Shown here: positions 53,079 through 63,396 of the stretch, piece by piece | Layout: every line of letters starts with the position of its first letter | How positions within the stretch are numbered: position 1 is the stretch's first letter | NCBI GenBank assembly: GCA_900208305.1 | Contig: OAPG01000013.1 | Span: 1-64,000, forward strand | Reading direction: 5' to 3' | Length of the DNA stretch: 64,000 bases | DNA from: Melanopsichium pennsylvanicum | Taxonomy: Eukaryota > Basidiomycota > Ustilaginomycetes > Ustilaginales | Notes under the pieces: model-generated | What the model saw: only the letters and a program-made list of their open reading frames with translations | What the model was told of the DNA's origin: nothing | Database searches by the model: none | Made by a program: the position numbers and the translations under genes

Positions 53079-54176
53079 ATGGGGAAATTTCCAACATCAG
53101 CAAGAGGTGGTAAAGGTGGACGTGGTGGGGCCGGTAGAGGTCGAGGCCGTGGCGGTCGTGGTGGAGGTCGAAACCTGACAGATCGGTATGCATCTGCCTT
53201 CGATACCGACAGCTGGAGGCCTGATAGCGCAATTGATGAGCCAAGGCGCAAAGGCAGGCGGAACCTCTCAGAGGAGGATTCGGAGGACCAGGAAGACAGT
53301 GACCAAGATTCTGACGAGGAACAGCCATCAAGACGTCGACTCACAATAGCGCCTAGTGACGAATCCGAAGAAAGTTCGGAACAAGAAGCAGGAAAAAGCT
53401 CAGCAGAAGATGATGACAATAGCGGTGACAGCGACGCCAACTCTGTCGACTGTGGCTCCGACGTAGACTCAATAGAGGTGCCCGTAGCCATGTGGGACTT
53501 CAACCATTGCGACCCCAAGCGCTGCTCAGGCAAGAAGCTGTCACGGCTTGGGCTCATCCAGGAGCTCCGCGTGGGTCAAAAGTTCCGCGGTATCGTCCTA
53601 ACCCCCAACGCAACCCAGACGCTTTCGCCCGCTGATACACACATCATTGCTGAGAACGGCGTCGCCGTGGTCGAATGCAGTTGGGCACGTCTGGACGAAA
53701 TTCCGTTTGGCAAACTCAAGAGTCCCAACGAGCGACTGCTGCCACACATGATCGCGACGAATCCGGTCAACTATGGCAAACCCATGAAACTCAATTGTGT
53801 GGAAGCTCTTGCTGCTGCGTTCTACCTATGCGAGATGCCAGCGCAAGGGAGGTTGTTGTTGAGCAAGTTTGGTTGGGGAGAACATTTCCCAAAGATCAAC
53901 GCAAGGTGGATTAAAGCGTACAGAGAATGTAAAGATGCAAGAGAGGTGGACGAGCTGGCGAGAAAGATGGTGGAAGAGGATAAGTTGGAAAAGGAGGAGC
54001 AAAAGAAGAGATTTGTTGAATCGGGGGGTGTACAAGGGGCGCTCGATAGGATCGCCGATGAAGCAGCGGCAGCAGACGAGCCGAATAGCCAAAATGAGAG
54101 GGAGGCTGAGGATCGAGCGCTTCGAGAGGACTTGAGCAAGATTGTCCGTATCACTGACAGCTCTGCGCATGCTTAA
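53079..54176 (+). CDS. TSR3: TSR3, 18S rRNA aminocarboxypropyltransferase
   Basis: The 365-residue protein is Tsr3. It transfers the aminocarboxypropyl group of SAM to N1-methylpseudouridine of 18S rRNA (position 1191 in yeast) late in cytoplasmic 40S maturation. The family block AMWDFNHCDPKRCSGKKLSRLG is at 137-158, followed by the SPOUT-like core: GIVLTPNATQTLSPAD, VVECSWARLDEIPFGKL, ERLLPHMIATNPVNYGKPMKLNCVEALAAAFYLC. The N-terminus is unusual: an RGG/GRG-rich box at 9-31, then an acidic Ser/Asp/Glu tract to about 132. Yeast Tsr3 has a charged extension at its C-terminus instead. The C-terminal tail here is helical and charged. The start is the ATG at 53079; upstream only TTG or GTG. Intronless. 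Confidence 0.95.
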   Translation: MGKFPTSARGGKGGRGGAGRGRGRGGRGGGRNLTDRYASAFDTDSWRPDSAIDEPRRKGRRNLSEEDSEDQEDSDQDSDEEQPSRRRLTIAPSDESEESSEQEAGKSSAEDDDNSGDSDANSVDCGSDVDSIEVPVAMWDFNHCDPKRCSGKKLSRLGLIQELRVGQKFRGIVLTPNATQTLSPADTHIIAENGVAVVECSWARLDEIPFGKLKSPNERLLPHMIATNPVNYGKPMKLNCVEALAAAFYLCEMPAQGRLLLSKFGWGEHFPKINARWIKAYRECKDAREVDELARKMVEEDKLEKEEQKKRFVESGGVQGALDRIADEAAAADEPNSQNEREAEDRALREDLSKIVRITDSSAHA

Positions 54177-54186
54177 GCTTGAGTCG

Positions 54187-54222
<36 letters not shown>

Positions 54223-56613
54223 TCCGTTGTTCTAGATTGACGCGAGCATGAACTTGTATTTTGTACTTGTATCATCCAACACACAAAATGCATTCACCGA
54301 TCAACTCGGCGCGTAGAGTGATCTTGCAGTCGAATATTTTAACACGCTGTTTGTTGTTAGGACACCATCGTTGTACGCTTGGTGAGCAACTCGAACAGAT
54401 ACGAGCCAATCCCTGTTGTTGGGGTTGGTCTGACTACACAAAGATGCAACGAAGCTCCATAAGATGTGAATGGGTGGTGTGGCATTATGAATAGCAAAAG
54501 CTAAAATGTCACGCTTGATTGCTCAGAGTATAGAAAATTGTTACAAGCGAATTGACCGGTCAAAGGCGGAGGCAGAAGGCGTTGTCATGGTCAGAAAGAT
54601 GATGTCTACTAATTTTATTCTGCAAAGCGGAAATGGAAATATTATTAACAATATCTTGGATTTGGATTTGGGAATGGGAAAGAAACGTGTGCAAAATGCA
54701 CGAGATGCACGGAAACGGGACAACCATGACTTCACACCTGCAGCTAATCTGATTTCAACACACACGCTACACCCCACCCAAGAGGTGTGAAGAGGAACGA
54801 GGAGTTTGAGTGTGGAATCAGGCACTAATTTGCTCAGTTGCGAGAATCGATGTAAATCACCTTTTCTCTTGCCTCTTGTGAATCGGCTACAACGACATGA
54901 AGCTTTGGAGTAAGCTACCGAATGACTTTGGCCGTGAGACGAGAAAGATGTTTTGATGTTAGGATCATGGGCTATCGTGTTTGGAGCAAGGCCAAGACGT
55001 GGTCGCAAACACAGAAAGCTGCTGTTGCCAAGGATGGAATGTAGATGACGATAATGTGTTTGTTGTCAGGAAGGCCTGCTCGGCGGTTCGATCGAGGACG
55101 AGGTTGGATGCATCCGACATTCCTGTCTTGACAATTGCAATGCCTGTAAGATCAAGTTGAGTAGCGCTGCGTCAATACTGAATATAGTTGATTAGGATGG
55201 ATCGGTTGCAGTGCAGCAGACCTGGGTAAAATAAATAAATAAAATAAATTCAAAAATATGGTTGCTTTCGATGTGACATTTCAAGGGTTCTGACTGTGCT
55301 GTAAATTTACTGTATGCATGTATGCATGCATGCAGTGATGGCGGCTATTCTGGCCTGAGATGTGCACGAGTTGCACTTTAAGCCGAATTATAATATATAT
55401 GAAAATGTTGTGCTGTGCTTTTGTGAAATTGAGATTTTGATTATTTGGAAGATTTGCGTCACCATGTCTCTGAATTAGATATTCACTTTCACTCTTCTCA
55501 ATTATTATTCACTGATAAAAACAAAAGCAAAAATCAAGTGTGCTACAAAATCAATGAGGGTGCAAATTGGAATCGAATTGAGCTATATACAGTAGTAAAT
55601 TAAATCACTGTAGCAACAAGCCAAGTTCGCCTGAATACAATAATTGACTTTGCTCAAAAAAAAAAAAAGAGAAACACAAAGATCGGCATGCACCCACGAC
55701 ACTCGTCACTCAAACACTCGCCATTACCCTTTCTTTTGACAGCTCTGGCTGGCTGGCTGGCTGTTTTTCTGTCGTTTCAGCTCCCTATAACCACAATTTT
55801 GGCAAGCTGAGTTTGTATTGCTTCCTCTTTTGCTCCTTCCTTGCATCACCACACATACTCGTCTCTCCTTCTTTCCCAACTACTAGCATTGCTATCGTCG
55901 TCGCCGTCGTCGTCGCACGGCTGCTGCTACATCTATTATTTCTCATCTTCGTCGCTTCTATCTCGAACCTATACCCGGCACAGCTCACAACCACGCTCCA
56001 TTCTTTAATCATCCAACACTCGGACTTCATCTCGATTCCAACAAAATTACACTTTTTCGCGCTCTCTCTTGAATCACTCTTATCATTATCCGAGTCCATT
56101 CATTGGTCAACCTTGATAATCCTTGCCTCGGTCGTTGAATCTTGATACTTTGAGTTCCCACTCAGCTACACCCTCCAAAGCTTTTTTCTTGGATGTCCTC
56201 CTCTCACTAACTCAACTCATCGGAACAATCGATCAATCTTGCTTTCACTCGGTACTCAAGCCGCACGTCACCACCAACCAAGTTTTCGAACAATCTCATC
56301 CGCTCGAGCCACCTTGATCTTTGCAAGCTTCTTCCTTTGGACCACCGCGCTTTTGCACGTTTCGCCTGCATAAACTTATCAACCGCGCCCTTGCACCACT
56401 GCACACCGCATACGATCAGCAGCAAGAACCTTGTTCGAGTCGTGCCACGCTTGGATTACCTCAAAAAGCTTCCACGTACATCACCACGCACTGAATAACA
56501 CTCAAGCGCAGCATAGCAACTGTCCAGGCTGTCGTCAGATCTGCAAACTACTCGACAGCAGCACTCAATCACACACTTTCGAACTGCGTCGCCAAGCAAG
56601 TGTCATTATCAAT
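54177..56613. other. Intergenic region before the serine-rich gene
   Basis: This 2.4 kb has no supported gene. Simple repeats: GCAA x 8.5 (54187-54220), an AAAT-rich stretch at about 55225-55250, an ATGC-type palindromic run (about 55313-55335), a 12-A run at about 55658 and GGCT x 4 (55747-55763). From about 55810 the sequence is strongly C/T-rich with few purine runs, which suggests a long 5' leader for the downstream gene. Confidence 0.5.
54187..54220. repeat. GCAA tetranucleotide microsatellite
   Basis: Eight and a half perfect GCAA units lie 10 bases after the TSR3 stop codon, so they are probably part of its 3' untranslated region. Confidence 0.95.
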
Positions 56614-59600
56614 ATGGCGGTTCAGCTCAACATCGCCGCAATGGACACGCAATCGCCAAGACCGCAACAAGCCCACAACACATCTGCTTCTGCATCTTCA
56701 TCTGCAGCCTCAAATCAAATTTTGCCCGGATCATCTTCACAACCCCGCTTCATCAGCGCAAATCCTTTCCGTCGCTCATCTTCGAGCTTCACAAGTGGAG
56801 GAGTGCTCGCTCGCCTCACAAGCTCTTCTTCCATCCGCGCCGCACACACAAACGCACAACCCAGCACCACCCCAACACAACACTCAGCAGAGCAGTCAGC
56901 TCGCGAGACCAGACGACCCTCTATCGGCAGACGCATCTCATCCCGCGCTTCTCGCAAGTCCAATGAAGCTCAAACAGGCGCCAACTTAGAAGAGCTCAGC
57001 AAACCTAAGGGTAAGTTCAAGAGCGGCATCAAATGGAATTCTCAGCAGGCACCAGAGCCCTTCATGGAAGCTTCAGATACCACGGCAGCAGAACGCGAGC
57101 TTGCCGCAACGCTCCACGTACACGCTGCTCTTGCTTCAGGAAGCACGGCTGCTGCGCAAGCACACGCTCAAAATCGCGGGATTGGACACCCTATATTTCA
57201 GCATCGCACCTCTTCCTCTGCAACCTCTCCTTCCACCTCTCCAAAAGTATCTCCTAGCCAACTCCCAACCGTTTCCCAGACCATCTCGGCGCTCGGTAGC
57301 AGCGGTATTCATCCAGAAATCTTTGGTAGCAACGCCTCTTCTACCATGCAGCAAGAGCCAGCATCTTCACCCACCTCCAACGTGGCAAACAACGAATCGT
57401 CTGAGCACCAACATGGCACCATGAGTGGCGATGGCGCTACACCTTGTATGACGCCTCCAGGCAAAAGCAGCCAGGCCTCTCAGTCAGAACAAAGTGGCCC
57501 TATCAACGACAATCACATGGTAGCTCGAGCCGCGCAATTAGTTCTTGAAGCCGCTCGGCAGCAAGCTCGCGTAGAGACTCGAAAGAAGGGCAAATCTGCG
57601 CCAGCGTCCCCTAAACGCATCGGTCCCAGCCTTTCTCCTATCACCACCAATGATAACGACAACACCGCTACCGAAGAGCATGGCGAAAAGAGCAAAGAGG
57701 CTCATAGCGAGCTCTCACGTACAGCTTCACAGCGCGCGCGTTCCAAGTCGGATGCTGGCGGCGAGACCCAGGTCAAGAGACGTAAGAGCTTCCTCCGCGC
57801 CATGGGCGCCAAGACGCGTCGAAGCAAGGATGCTTCCAACGCTTCTGGGAGCGGTTCCGAGACGCCCGTGCCAGATCCCAGCAGTCCGACCATCGGCTCC
57901 GGTACGTCTTCCGGCACCGCAACGCCTGGAGGACGACGCCGAAGGTATGTCGACACGCGTGACTTGGACTTGCTCGCTCGCGAACTCGCTGCTGAAGCGA
58001 TTGCCGAACAGATCCCTCAGCCACCCTTTGCACGGGCCAGTCGCAGCGGTACCTCGTCGCCGCATCGCACCAAAGCCGGCTCTGGTGGTTTCAACGATCC
58101 TCGTCGCCGCTCTTTCCCCAGCATTCTCGAGGACTCCCCGCTCCAGGGCGACAGCATCACTCCCAATCCTGCAGCTGCAAGAGGTCTCAAGCCAATGACG
58201 CCGCTTACCGCTTCACCACCTAATGCACATGCAAGGGACGCCGATGGAAGGAGCATGGCGTCGATCGGCGCAGCTAAGGCGACGCCCGTCTCTCCCTCCG
58301 ACCCAACCAACGGTTCTGTTCCCAAGGAGATGTTGTTAGGTCTCGGCGGCTCACCCTACCCGAGTTTCCATCCCCCCGCTTCTCGATCCACAGGCATGGG
58401 ACTAGACGCCATGGATCCCTTTGGCATTCCCCTCACTCAGGAAAGTTCGCCGTTCGACGCCACCATGGCCTACGCCAACAAGACGCATGTCTACCACACC
58501 CCGAACCAGGTGGCCGTTTCTCGCAGTCTTTCGGGTGCTTCCACTTGGTCCGCATCGCAGACGTCGCCCAATAACAAGCGCCGACCTGTTCTGACAATGA
58601 CGATGAACGACCCGCAAGCCGAGTTGCAGGGTCTGACCAAGCCACACAAGGAAAGCGCAAAGCGATTGACGCCCTTTGGCAGTCGTGCCAGCAGCAGGGC
58701 ACCTAGTCCGAGTCCCTCGTTTACCAATCTGAAGCAGGTGGCTGCAGCGCAGACGGTGTCGGGCGAGGAAGCATCTGTTGTCGCCAACGGAGAGGCGAAA
58801 CCCGATGCTAGTGCTGACAGGAAAACGGATCTCTCGCACATCACCAAGGAGGATGTTGCGCGTCCAGAAGATGCTGCAAGCAGGCGCAACTCGATGGCGC
58901 CATCCGAGGTCAGCATGCGACCTAGCTTGGCACCCACCAAATCGAGCAGGATGAATCGCCTCTCGACCCTGTTTCGCTCCAACAAATCGAGGACGCAGGT
59001 CGACACCGCCTCTAACCTTCAAGCCAATTCAAACCTCGCCTCGTCTACCACCTCGCCTCATCTCAGCGTCAATGCTACATGCTCTGCTGAATCGCCCGCT
59101 CCTGCTTTGTCGCCGCAGTCCGCTGCTGTCTCGGCGAATAGCGATGCAGATGTCTCGCCGGTCCCCTTCCGTGCTGTCGACCTCCCGCCTACGCTGGACA
59201 CAGCTGCTCATCGAAGCAAGTCAAGCAGCGCCAGTGCCAGTCGACGATCTAGTATGGCCCTGGACTCGGTCGCCAGGCCAACACAGGGCAAGCGTCCTAT
59301 CCGCGCATTGCTCCGCCGACTCAGCAGCTTCAGCAGCTCCAAGAACGACAAAAAAGCCAACAATGCCAAGGCCAACTTCCCGGACGCTTCCACGATGCCT
59401 GTGGTGAACATGGACAAGTTGAAGCAGCTCAGCAAGACTGCGGACGAGAAGGCGGATGCACCGTTGTTGGATCCGACTGACAGCAAGGGTGCTTTGCACA
59501 CCGCAGATCTTGCCCCAGCGCAGGAGCTCAAATCGGGACTTGCACCGGTAATTCAAGGCTTGAACTTGTCCGATGCAAGCCCTGCCCCGGTCAACGAAGA

Positions 59601-60171
59601 GATGGCCAAGAACGGTTTTGGTACTAGAAGTGCTTACAAGCTCGATCCCACTATCAGTCGCGAATCAAAAGCTGATACACAGCCAGTCAACGCGGCGGAG
59701 GAGAAGGCATCTGAGATCGAAGCAATCAATACTGAAGACGAGCAATTCAACGGAATGGAAGGTGGATGGGATCGTTCTCGACCAGCACAAATTCTTCGTG
59801 CTGATTCGCATACGCCATCATCGGAAGATTCATTCATCTTGGGTAGCGGACCTAGCACCATGTCGCACCCGGGTAGTGGAGCGCTTATGAAACACGGTAG
59901 CGAAAGCGCGATTAGCGAAGAGTTGAACACTCCCGATCCGAGTACGACCCATTTGCCCAGTGGTAACAAGGATGCTGGAGGGATGATGATGGATGACGAT
60001 GCGCTCAGCTCGACGGTCAGTAGTAGTGTGACAACTGCGGCAGCAATAGCAGCGGCGGCAGCGTCAGCGTCAGCGAGGAAGGTGGTAATCGGACTAGCGC
60101 CAGGTGAGGGAGAAGAGGGCGCCAAAGTCACTGCTGCTCCTTCAGACGAGGTGGTTCAGGCGGTGTTTTAG
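56614..60171 (+). CDS. Large serine-rich protein of unknown function
   Basis: The 1185-residue protein has no domain I recognise. It is mostly low-complexity, rich in Ser, Ala, Thr and Pro and predicted to be disordered. Short ordered or conserved-looking stretches are RRRYVDTRDLDLLARELAAEAIAEQIPQPPFA (about 440-475), a basic RPIRALLRRLSSFSSSKNDKK (about 890-910), several SRxSS and RRxS sites that fit basophilic kinases, and an Ala-rich helix near the end. A conserved-looking YVDTRDLDLLARELA core might be a binding motif. No signal peptide or membrane segment is seen. The start is the ATG at 56614; the open frame upstream starts only at a TTG. Its long pyrimidine-rich leader suggests regulated expression. 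Probably restricted to close relatives, which I infer from the lack of known features. Confidence 0.75.
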   Translation: MAVQLNIAAMDTQSPRPQQAHNTSASASSSAASNQILPGSSSQPRFISANPFRRSSSSFTSGGVLARLTSSSSIRAAHTNAQPSTTPTQHSAEQSARETRRPSIGRRISSRASRKSNEAQTGANLEELSKPKGKFKSGIKWNSQQAPEPFMEASDTTAAERELAATLHVHAALASGSTAAAQAHAQNRGIGHPIFQHRTSSSATSPSTSPKVSPSQLPTVSQTISALGSSGIHPEIFGSNASSTMQQEPASSPTSNVANNESSEHQHGTMSGDGATPCMTPPGKSSQASQSEQSGPINDNHMVARAAQLVLEAARQQARVETRKKGKSAPASPKRIGPSLSPITTNDNDNTATEEHGEKSKEAHSELSRTASQRARSKSDAGGETQVKRRKSFLRAMGAKTRRSKDASNASGSGSETPVPDPSSPTIGSGTSSGTATPGGRRRRYVDTRDLDLLARELAAEAIAEQIPQPPFARASRSGTSSPHRTKAGSGGFNDPRRRSFPSILEDSPLQGDSITPNPAAARGLKPMTPLTASPPNAHARDADGRSMASIGAAKATPVSPSDPTNGSVPKEMLLGLGGSPYPSFHPPASRSTGMGLDAMDPFGIPLTQESSPFDATMAYANKTHVYHTPNQVAVSRSLSGASTWSASQTSPNNKRRPVLTMTMNDPQAELQGLTKPHKESAKRLTPFGSRASSRAPSPSPSFTNLKQVAAAQTVSGEEASVVANGEAKPDASADRKTDLSHITKEDVARPEDAASRRNSMAPSEVSMRPSLAPTKSSRMNRLSTLFRSNKSRTQVDTASNLQANSNLASSTTSPHLSVNATCSAESPAPALSPQSAAVSANSDADVSPVPFRAVDLPPTLDTAAHRSKSSSASASRRSSMALDSVARPTQGKRPIRALLRRLSSFSSSKNDKKANNAKANFPDASTMPVVNMDKLKQLSKTADEKADAPLLDPTDSKGALHTADLAPAQELKSGLAPVIQGLNLSDASPAPVNEEMAKNGFGTRSAYKLDPTISRESKADTQPVNAAEEKASEIEAINTEDEQFNGMEGGWDRSRPAQILRADSHTPSSEDSFILGSGPSTMSHPGSGALMKHGSESAISEELNTPDPSTTHLPSGNKDAGGMMMDDDALSSTVSSSVTTAAAIAAAAASASARKVVIGLAPGEGEEGAKVTAAPSDEVVQAVF

Positions 60172-60452
60172 ACAAACAACGAGAAATATATAGACTTTAA
60201 ACTTTTCTTTACTTTTGTCCTTTTTTTTTGCTTTGCGAAGCAAGACTTTCTTTTGCCTTCAACGTCCACAGTGGAGATCGTCAGGTGTGTGAAAGCGGGT
60301 CAAATTCGAATTGTTTGTGATGTGAATGAGGAGCAATGTCGATTGTCAGCCACTTTGCAATTCCGTTGGCAGCCCACTTTCAATCGTGAGACGCAGAATC
60401 GACGCAAACCGTTGAGAAACAAGCATAATCCAAGCAAAGGACGATTTCAATT
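60172..60452. other. Short convergent 3' region
   Basis: The 281 bases between the serine-rich gene and the BTB gene carry only 3' flank sequence and a T-run (about 60220). Confidence 0.45.
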
Positions 60453-62843
60453 CTAGCGACTGGCATTCCTCTGAACCTGAGCATCGAGTTTGATGGCCAA
60501 AAACAACCTCCCAGCGGTATGCAGTGTTCCTAGTTCAAACATTCTATCGAATAATCCCTGAACCCAAACCCTGGCTGCCTGTTGACAGCTTGACAACATC
60601 CTCGTCGTTGCTGAAGACGATGTTGCTCCTTCTCCACATCCACCTGTACCTGCTGAACTACCTACTGACGATGATGCATTGTCCAACTCCCTTAAACAAC
60701 GAAAGATGACACTGGGTTGAGGAGGGCTGAATCGGAACGCGTTGCTGTATGCACTTATCCAGCGCTCATGTAACACTTTGGCACAGTGTCCAGGATCCGG
60801 ACAATTTGAGGTACATTCGTAATCCCTACCCGGATTCGCCAACCCTAATTTGAGCAATCGTTCCAAAAACCATGTTCGTTTCCTTTCCAACTTGAGCAAA
60901 GTTTCCTTCGACAACACTTCCAACTCTTCTGCACCCCAAGCAGTGTAATTGTCAAGTACATGACGCGATGCTTCTTTATACAAATCATCAATTCCGTGAA
61001 GTTCTGCCAACCGCATCGCTTCGATAGGTCGTCCCGCCAATGCGGCCCGTAAAAAGTTCAAACATGATCGACGAAGAAAGGGGACTTGAAATTTGTCCGA
61101 GAAGCGTAACAGTGGTCCACAGTTATACCACGTCACACTCAAGTCGAGATGCGGATAAGTGTGACGAAGGAAATCATGAAACGTGCTCGGCGATTCTTCC
61201 ACCAAATCAATCATTGCGATCAGGTTCTTGTATCCTGAGGGGATTGTTTTGCGTGACGTATTTTGTCGCCGCAACAGTTTTTCTTCTTTAAACTTTGAAG
61301 GTTGTATTGCCCTGGCCGCTGCTTGAGTGTTTTCCTCCTTGGTATTGAGCCAACGTGGATATTCATTGCTCGCCCGGCGCGATGACGGAGGCGTAGCCAG
61401 AGATTCGAATCGTTCTTGTGGTCCAAGTGACGGACTGCTTGCTGAAATTGCAAGACCAGGTTCCGTGTTCGTCTGTGCACTCGCAAGTCCACATTGTTTG
61501 CTCGTGCTACGGATTGGGACGGTCTTATGCCTCTGCGCAGACTCCAGCTTTCGTAACGTCAATCGAGCAGCCAAATGCTTTGATTTAGATCGAACGCCGT
61601 TCAGACCCACTCCTCCCCTCCTTGGCCGTTGCTGAGACGTTTTCGTTGGAGATTCATCTTCTTCTGGGACCTCGCCATTTCCGTTGTGACCCTTTTCCTG
61701 AGCCTCAACATTGTCGAGTTCCTTTGGGAGCGTGTCCATTTCTTCAACGTCGTCATCATCTTTGGAATCACCCTCGCTCGAGCTCCCTTCCTCAGCAACA
61801 TTGTGATGCTCAGCTTCATCGGCTTCGGAGTTCGAACTCGAAGTGGAACTTGGGAACTTTGCATCGCACTGTAAGAGCGTAGGCGAGGCACATGATTCGT
61901 CATCTTGACTCCACAAGGCCGTGTGATAAGATGCACAAAGGAGACTTCTGCGTCGAGTCTGTATGCCTAGACGATAGTCGCTGTTCACTTCGCTCGCTGC
62001 CATATCATCAGCTTCGAGTTCCTCTGCCATGTCGTCGGCATGGTCTGCGACAATTGCTGGCTTTGACAGCTTTTCGATTCGATCAATATTGCTGCTGCTG
62101 CTTGCGTTTGCGTCCGCATCTCGTGCCGTAGCGTCATTTTTACGAAGTGTGGTTTCGTCGTGTGTGTTGCTATTCGGATCCGCTTGACTCTGCCGCGGTA
62201 CTGTTGCGTCATCAACTTCTTCCTCTTCTTCTTTTGTAGGGGCCTCGTCTTCCGCTTCATCTTGACGAAGCTTCGACAGTCTCGATTCCTTCCACTCTCC
62301 ACCCAACACACTTTGAAAAAAGGGACTGGAAAACAAGAGTACGTGTTTGTGTACCCAGAACTCCACGTCGTCCACCCTGACCAATACATCGCCTCTGTTC
62401 TCCGCATCACTCCTGAAAGTAGGGTGCACTCTGAATTCACCCTCACTTTCGCCACCATATCCACTCGCTGTAGCCGCGTTCGGGGTTGTGTGCGGACGTG
62501 CGAGACCAGAGGACCACGTTTTGGAAGTCGAGATATTCTCTCGAGCCGGAACGGAATGGGCGGCGGTGGGAAGCGAGACGGCTGTGTGAAGATCCGACCT
62601 CTGCCGTCTTGAAGATGCGTGATGAGCCTGCGCTGTGCGTGATGTGGTGCTAGCGGAAAGCGACGAAGAGACGGAGGTGGCACTGGGTGCGTTTGCGTTT
62701 GCGTTTGCGTCCAGATGAGTGATCGTTGATAGACTTGATGGGGCGGACGAGAGAGTTGGTGCAAGCCGCGATATTAAAGCTGGGACTGGCATCGAATTGA
62801 TGAGAGCTGAGCCCGGATTGCTGGCCATGTTGGGTGGAGCCAT
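60453..62843 (-). CDS. BTB/POZ protein with a long acidic insertion
   Basis: The 796-residue protein starts a BTB fold at about 150-185 (RGDVLVRVDDVEFWVHKHVLLFSSPFFQSVLGGEWKE). The second half of the fold and a BACK-like helical part come only after about 555 (LIAMIDLVEESPSTFHDFLRHTYPHLDLSVTWYNCGPLLRFSDKFQVPFLRRSCLNFL). Between them lie about 360 residues of acidic, Ser-rich disorder with runs such as EAEDEAPTKEEEEEVDD. BTB domains dimerise and often serve as adaptors for cullin-3 ligases; fungal members of this WHKHVL type are poorly studied. A Cys/His cluster (CTSNCPDPGHCAKVLHERW, about 695-713) could bind metal. An NA repeat at 46-52 is encoded by a hexanucleotide repeat at about 62690-62710. 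The start is the ATG at 62843. The gene is intronless. Confidence 0.85.
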   Translation of the reverse strand: MAPPNMASNPGSALINSMPVPALISRLAPTLSSAPSSLSTITHLDANANANAPSATSVSSSLSASTTSRTAQAHHASSRRQRSDLHTAVSLPTAAHSVPARENISTSKTWSSGLARPHTTPNAATASGYGGESEGEFRVHPTFRSDAENRGDVLVRVDDVEFWVHKHVLLFSSPFFQSVLGGEWKESRLSKLRQDEAEDEAPTKEEEEEVDDATVPRQSQADPNSNTHDETTLRKNDATARDADANASSSSNIDRIEKLSKPAIVADHADDMAEELEADDMAASEVNSDYRLGIQTRRRSLLCASYHTALWSQDDESCASPTLLQCDAKFPSSTSSSNSEADEAEHHNVAEEGSSSEGDSKDDDDVEEMDTLPKELDNVEAQEKGHNGNGEVPEEDESPTKTSQQRPRRGGVGLNGVRSKSKHLAARLTLRKLESAQRHKTVPIRSTSKQCGLASAQTNTEPGLAISASSPSLGPQERFESLATPPSSRRASNEYPRWLNTKEENTQAAARAIQPSKFKEEKLLRRQNTSRKTIPSGYKNLIAMIDLVEESPSTFHDFLRHTYPHLDLSVTWYNCGPLLRFSDKFQVPFLRRSCLNFLRAALAGRPIEAMRLAELHGIDDLYKEASRHVLDNYTAWGAEELEVLSKETLLKLERKRTWFLERLLKLGLANPGRDYECTSNCPDPGHCAKVLHERWISAYSNAFRFSPPQPSVIFRCLRELDNASSSVGSSAGTGGCGEGATSSSATTRMLSSCQQAARVWVQGLFDRMFELGTLHTAGRLFLAIKLDAQVQRNASR

Positions 62844-63396
62844 GGTTGGAGTGCTGCAATCAGATCACAACGTGTTCTGGCAGCGTCGTGATCAACTACG
62901 ATCCAGATGAAAACTATTTGCGTCTAATTAGACGGAAGCTCGCATCTGATAAGCAGACGACGACCGTACCGCATACCACTACCGTACGCCTCGTAGCTCA
63001 AGCTGGAATCGAGCTTGAATGTTACAACGAGTCAGGATCGAAAGAGAGGTGTCAATGGCGTAAAGAGAAAACGAGGAGTTGGTCTGCTGTCTAGGAAAAG
63101 GGTCCAAGGTGCACGGACTGTCAAAATCGGTTGCATGCATGCAGAAAGCGAATCCAGTTGAAGGGACTACAAAATGATGCAGATAAGGTTGAACAATACA
63201 AGAGGGGGGAACCATCACCGATTCTTGGTAGCGACCCCTTGGTTGGCCTGCTGGTTCCATTCCCTTACGATCTTCTCACTATCTCTCCACCCTTGCCCCT
63301 CTCTATTCACCACCAAACACCTGCCTCACCACGGCCGTGTGCTGTGTCAAAGTTTCGTACCATTTGCAGAATTTTGTCGCGCATACAGCCAAGGTC
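62844..63396. promoter_or_regulatory. BTB promoter and start of a possible element
   Basis: This 553-base spacer holds the promoter of the minus-strand BTB gene and the 5' flank of the plus-strand ORF at 63397. I see no clear element boundary or target-site duplication. Confidence 0.4.
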
